Assembly: GCA_902801485.1 (NCBI GenBank)
Contig: CADCIP010000033.1
Location: forward strand, 1-36,379
Direction of reading: 5' to 3'
From: an uncultured Bacteroidales bacterium
Lineage (GTDB): Bacteria > Bacteroidota > Bacteroidia > Bacteroidales > Bacteroidaceae
Length of the DNA stretch: 36,379 bases
Shown here: positions 33,046 to 36,379 of the stretch, in pieces
How the letters are laid out: the number at the start of each line of letters is the position of its first letter
Position numbering within the stretch: position 1 is the first letter of the stretch
Notes under the pieces: generated by a model
What the model was told of the DNA's origin: nothing
The model's input: only the letters and a program-made list of their open reading frames with translations
Database searches by the model: none
Translations under genes and position numbers: made by a program

Positions 33046-34581
33046 TTACCAACCCTTGGATTCATATTGTGGCTTATTATTGGGGGTTACAGTATAAACC
33101 CATGTGTAGTAATCTGGGGTATCATCATTGTCTTCATCCGGGCCCTCTGTCGTACTAGTAAGCTCTACCGAGAAGCCGTTTTCGGCAAGATTATTCACTT
33201 CATTCGAATATCCGGGATTATAATTATTCCAACCCACAAGTCCCCGATAATCAGGATCGCTGGCAATGACACTAAGAGTGTATGTTTCACCAGTTGTTTT
33301 CAGTTTTAAATCTTCAGAATCCGCCCATATTGCGCTATTGTTACCTCTACAGTCTATGGTATAGTTGCTGGCGAGAGAAATGGTAAGATTCTTTTCACCA
33401 TAAATAAAGGGATCTGTACCTGAATAAACAGCTGTTCCATCCCCGCCAAGAGTAATTATCGCATCGTGAGTACTGTAGAAACAATAACTAGAGCTATTGC
33501 CAGAGATGGTGAATTCAACAGGCTTTGGATCCGATGAGAGATCAAAAGAATACTTCCCTTGCTCTGGTTCAATATCTTCTCCACCATCAGTACGTGTAAC
33601 CGTAGGCTTTATATCCAGATACTTCCAGAGCATGGTCATTTCTCCGTAGTAGTATTTGCCATTCTCGAAACCGTTTGTCGGAACGTCCTTTACGCACTGA
33701 TAAACATTGCCTTCAGCATCATAGGCGGTCAAAATCAGTTGGTCTCCTTCTGCAGAATTTTCAGAATAGTCGAATGTCAAAGCAAGAAAAACATCTCCGT
33801 CAACAATTTCCGGATTATCGATTTTAAAGCCATCCTGCGTAAAAAACCTAAATTCAGGGTCCTCCGTTGGGAAACTGTACAGAACAAGCGTATTTTTACT
33901 TGTTTTAACAAATAAACGCGTAATGGTTGCTGGATTAACCGTTTCACTGCCTTTTTTAAAGGTAAGATGCTGGCGGAACATAGACTGCAGGTTATTGAAC
34001 ATGACGGTATTTGGAACCGTGAGTTTGTTATCGGCCAAAGTCATGGTTATGCCCGTTGCCTCTGCAAAATCAAATTGGGAAACACTCTCGGCGCTACCTT
34101 TCTGAAAGGTGTAAACATAAACGGGACCACCGTCTTCATCAGGATAATTCGGCCTATTCATCTGATAGAACAGACTGTACGTGTCCGTAGCATCTGCCTC
34201 GACAACTTCCCATTCATCTGTTGCATTCAACTTATAAAATGACAAATCACCTTCCAAAGTACAGCCTCGACCAGAAGCGGAAATTCTGCTAGGTTGCAGG
34301 GCTGTGGCCACATAAGCCTTTTCGTCTTCATCCCAATGTCTGGCAAGAGCCCCCTTTGTCTCGTTGTAAACATAGACTTTGTCAGACGACTCGAACAGAG
34401 TACTGATAACTGATTCGTCATTGTTGTCGAATGTGACACCTCTCGTTTGAGCATCAAGTGATGCCTGAAGGCTCATGTGATAAACAACAGGTGACTTTGG
34501 GGTTTCGATAAGGATTTCCTCCGTATTGTTGCAAGCGCAGAGCCCCAAAACAATAAAAGCTAAATAAAATAATCGTTTCAT
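33046..34581 (-). CDS. Fimbrillin-like surface lipoprotein
   Basis: 511 residues with a lipoprotein signal (MKRLFYLAFIVLGLCACNN, Cys17). The N-terminal half looks like the Mfa/FimA fimbrillin-like families of Bacteroidales (QTRGVTFDNNDESVISTLFESSDKVYVYNE; later PNTVMFNNLQSMFR, then TNGFENGKYYYGEMTM), which form or decorate surface fimbriae. The C-terminal part (about 345-500, TDGGEDIEPEQ onward, YCFYSTHDAIITLGGDG) looks like a separate beta domain that I do not recognise. The end SKGW resembles the end STKW of the protein encoded upstream. It lies 24 nt downstream of that gene and is co-transcribed. Ligand unknown. Confidence 0.8.
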   Translation of the reverse strand: MKRLFYLAFIVLGLCACNNTEEILIETPKSPVVYHMSLQASLDAQTRGVTFDNNDESVISTLFESSDKVYVYNETKGALARHWDEDEKAYVATALQPSRISASGRGCTLEGDLSFYKLNATDEWEVVEADATDTYSLFYQMNRPNYPDEDGGPVYVYTFQKGSAESVSQFDFAEATGITMTLADNKLTVPNTVMFNNLQSMFRQHLTFKKGSETVNPATITRLFVKTSKNTLVLYSFPTEDPEFRFFTQDGFKIDNPEIVDGDVFLALTFDYSENSAEGDQLILTAYDAEGNVYQCVKDVPTNGFENGKYYYGEMTMLWKYLDIKPTVTRTDGGEDIEPEQGKYSFDLSSDPKPVEFTISGNSSSYCFYSTHDAIITLGGDGTAVYSGTDPFIYGEKNLTISLASNYTIDCRGNNSAIWADSEDLKLKTTGETYTLSVIASDPDYRGLVGWNNYNPGYSNEVNNLAENGFSVELTSTTEGPDEDNDDTPDYYTWVYTVTPNNKPQYESKGW

Positions 34582-34605
34582 ACTTATGAGATTAAAAAAT
34601 TAAAA

Positions 34606-36379
34606 TTACCATTTTGTTGAGATATATTGCTGTTTGTCTTCATTAGTAACATCGCGAACATAACGGACACGCATTCTGAATTGATTACCAGCCCATGTGA
34701 CAGCGGGAGTACTGGTGTTATCTTCCCATTGAAAATAGGTGCGGTTGGTACCCATCTTATGCCACAAGGCCCAATACCACCCTTGTTTTTCCGAAGACCA
34801 AGAATACTTACCCGTATATAATGCCCTACCTGTACTTATCAAGAGCACAAACCCTTTCCCAAGATATTTGGCGTAGTCAGTGACCGTTCCGGAAGTTATA
34901 TCCTCTCCGATATCAGAAGCATGTGTCTCATCAGGAGGCAAAAGCAAGCAATTCGCATGACCAGCGACAGTAACCCTGTAGTATGGTGCGACATCACTGT
35001 TCATGTTTTTACGGCCGATAATATTATCCCACTCTTGCGGCTGGGTGGTATTCGATGAGCTAGCGGCTAAAGTGTTGGGATTTCTCCAATCTATACCACA
35101 GATATTAAGCCCACTTGAAATTTCGTTGTAATTAAACCATACTCGCTTCGTGGCCTTGGCATCATTCCAACCCCAAGTTTCAAATGGCTTTGTAAATGAA
35201 TAAACGCCACCATCTACACCCAGGTCTCCAGGCGAGAAGTAAACTTTCTTGTCAGAAGCCACGGTGAATGTGTAGGTGTTGACGTTCACGGTTTCATTAT
35301 AGAAATAGCCATTTTCATAACCACGGTTTGGGGCAGTGATGCTGCCAGAGTAAACCGTGCCATCCTTATCTATTACTTGGAAAGCAATGAGGTCGTTTGG
35401 CGTATCATCGAAACGTAATCCTAAATAAAAACTATTGGGAAGATTATCGGTCTCCTCGTTACCCTTTGAAAGCGTAACGGGTCCAAACGTGGTCGCATTC
35501 TTTTCTTTATACTCGGCCTGCAACTTGTTTGCTCCTGAGAAGATTCTTACAAAACGGATATTTTCGATAGCGGCATTGGTAGAGCCATTTTTGAAATTGA
35601 AATTGATCACGCTCTCAAGCTCCGCTTTGTCTGACGTACTCGGAGTAATGGCACTGCCAGTAATGATAGACTTGGAATCTCCTGTCAGGGATGTGGTCAT
35701 CTTCTTTCCCTTTGCACGCTTTGCAGTATAGCTGAAAGCCAAATCTTGCACCTTTACATTACTGCTGTTCCATGCCGAAATAATGATACCGTTATACTGG
35801 CCTGCCGGGAGAGGAATGTTGATGGTGATGCTGGTGTTACCACCCAAGTCCGTAATTCTGATTCTGTCTCCTGCGTTGGTCGGGGATTCGCCTGTAATGG
35901 CTGAAGTAGAGAGGGTTGGTTCGTCAGAATTGGGAGAAGCAATGGAGAAATCTCCGCAAACCTGATACCCGCCGAAGCTAATCAGTAGGTATGTTGCATC
36001 ATCCGGAATTTCATTCACTGTCAGACGCAACAGACCGCAAATCTGCTTGAATTCCCAACCGGAGCCGGGAGTGTTAGCCGCAATCATCGGACAGGGGGTG
36101 GTTGTGCCGCTCACCTCAGCCAGTGTGTAGCTACTTGGCAAGGTCACGTCAAGGGTACGGCCTTCCTGACCGTAGTTTTCCGACTCGGGGGCAACGATAG
36201 AGGCAGGAAAAATGGCAAATCCGTCGCGTACCTTTCCTTCGGGATAGCTGACGGTGAAGTCGGCACTATTGCTACCGCCTTCGCCCTCAGCAAGGGCATC
36301 GGTGGTATAGTATTTACCATCACTCACATGAACGGCAATCTTGTCGTACTTACTCCAGGTGAATTTGGCATAGGCATCA
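34606..36379 (-). CDS. Fimbrillin-like surface protein, 5' end cut by window
   Basis: The frame stays open to the right edge (visible start DAYAKFTWSKYDKIAVHV), so the start codon and signal peptide are outside; the GTG at 36327 is internal. About 590 residues are visible. The N-terminal two thirds show fimbrillin-like features (FAIFPASIVAPES, WEFKQICGLLRLTV, IPLPAGQYNGIIISAW, GYENGYFYNETVNV). The last 210 residues form a domain opening with KVYFSPGDLGV and containing FETWGWND, VWFNY, WRNPNTL, CLLLPPDE and FRMRVRYVRDV, of a kind that often ends Bacteroidales surface proteins. Likely exported and surface-exposed; it heads or continues an operon with the lipoprotein at 33046-34581. Confidence 0.78.
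   Translation of the reverse strand, partial: DAYAKFTWSKYDKIAVHVSDGKYYTTDALAEGEGGSNSADFTVSYPEGKVRDGFAIFPASIVAPESENYGQEGRTLDVTLPSSYTLAEVSGTTTPCPMIAANTPGSGWEFKQICGLLRLTVNEIPDDATYLLISFGGYQVCGDFSIASPNSDEPTLSTSAITGESPTNAGDRIRITDLGGNTSITINIPLPAGQYNGIIISAWNSSNVKVQDLAFSYTAKRAKGKKMTTSLTGDSKSIITGSAITPSTSDKAELESVINFNFKNGSTNAAIENIRFVRIFSGANKLQAEYKEKNATTFGPVTLSKGNEETDNLPNSFYLGLRFDDTPNDLIAFQVIDKDGTVYSGSITAPNRGYENGYFYNETVNVNTYTFTVASDKKVYFSPGDLGVDGGVYSFTKPFETWGWNDAKATKRVWFNYNEISSGLNICGIDWRNPNTLAASSSNTTQPQEWDNIIGRKNMNSDVAPYYRVTVAGHANCLLLPPDETHASDIGEDITSGTVTDYAKYLGKGFVLLISTGRALYTGKYSWSSEKQGWYWALWHKMGTNRTYFQWEDNTSTPAVTWAGNQFRMRVRYVRDVTNEDKQQYISTKW

Overview
The window is a chromosomal segment of a Bacteroidales bacterium, most likely Prevotella or a close relative. 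The evidence is the TANNTTTG-type promoters, the lack of strong Shine-Dalgarno sites, Bacteroidales-type families (fimbrillin-like lipoproteins, a DUF3667-like protein, a DUF4369/thioredoxin-fold lipoprotein, GH29/GH95 fucosidases, a GH43-CBM6-esterase fusion) and housekeeping genes (pnp, greA, HIT, manC) of that type. No rRNA, tRNA, CRISPR array, integrase or intact insertion sequence was seen.

Layout. 1-1738: acyl-CoA dehydrogenase, 5' end cut by the window. 1739-2699: gene-poor, with a terminator, a palindromic repeat patch and a decayed fragment of an AlbA/AAA-4-type ATP-binding protein. 2700-8521 (minus): a probable operon of zinc-ribbon DUF3667-like membrane protein, GH29 fucosidase, GH95 fucosidase and an HGG-type esterase, suited to removing fucose and acyl groups from a glycan, with no SusC/SusD pair here. 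8656-12952 (plus): RND efflux adaptor and pump without an outer-membrane channel gene. 13049-18453 (plus): two tandem modules, each an ECF sigma factor, a single-pass putative anti-sigma factor and a secreted protein of unrecognised family; the two secreted proteins are paralogues. The 800 bp between the modules holds a nested palindrome. 18518-21391 (minus): GH43-CBM6-esterase and an RlpA-like protein. 21602-26124 (plus): two related SGNH proteins plus an AlgI-like MBOAT transporter/acyltransferase, probably an O-acylation machine; then a free SGNH esterase and manC. 28115-30321 (minus): HIT, greA and a thioredoxin-fold lipoprotein lacking the CxxC motif. 30503-32758 (plus): pnp. 33046-36379 (minus): two fimbrillin-like surface proteins, the upstream one cut by the window.

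The most unusual signal is a set of short tandem arrays, mostly of 7-nt units and often exactly five units (35 nt), scattered through unrelated genes and intergenic gaps. Unit sequences differ (AACTCTC, GGTTTAC, CTTGGAA, TTGTTAA and others), but array size and behaviour are alike: they sit in-frame in surface loops, linkers or gene ends, and the same peptide [11 protein letters not shown] appears in an acyl-CoA dehydrogenase and a fucosidase. In the RlpA-like protein a hexamer array encodes the hydrophobic core of the signal peptide. A second family, C/G-rich hairpins of the type CCTCCCCCGACCCCTCC, occurs four times, always inside coding sequence at linkers or ends. Together they suggest an uncharacterised process that seeds small repeats into this genome. 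The tandem sigma/anti-sigma/secreted-protein modules are the best candidate for an undescribed gene system.
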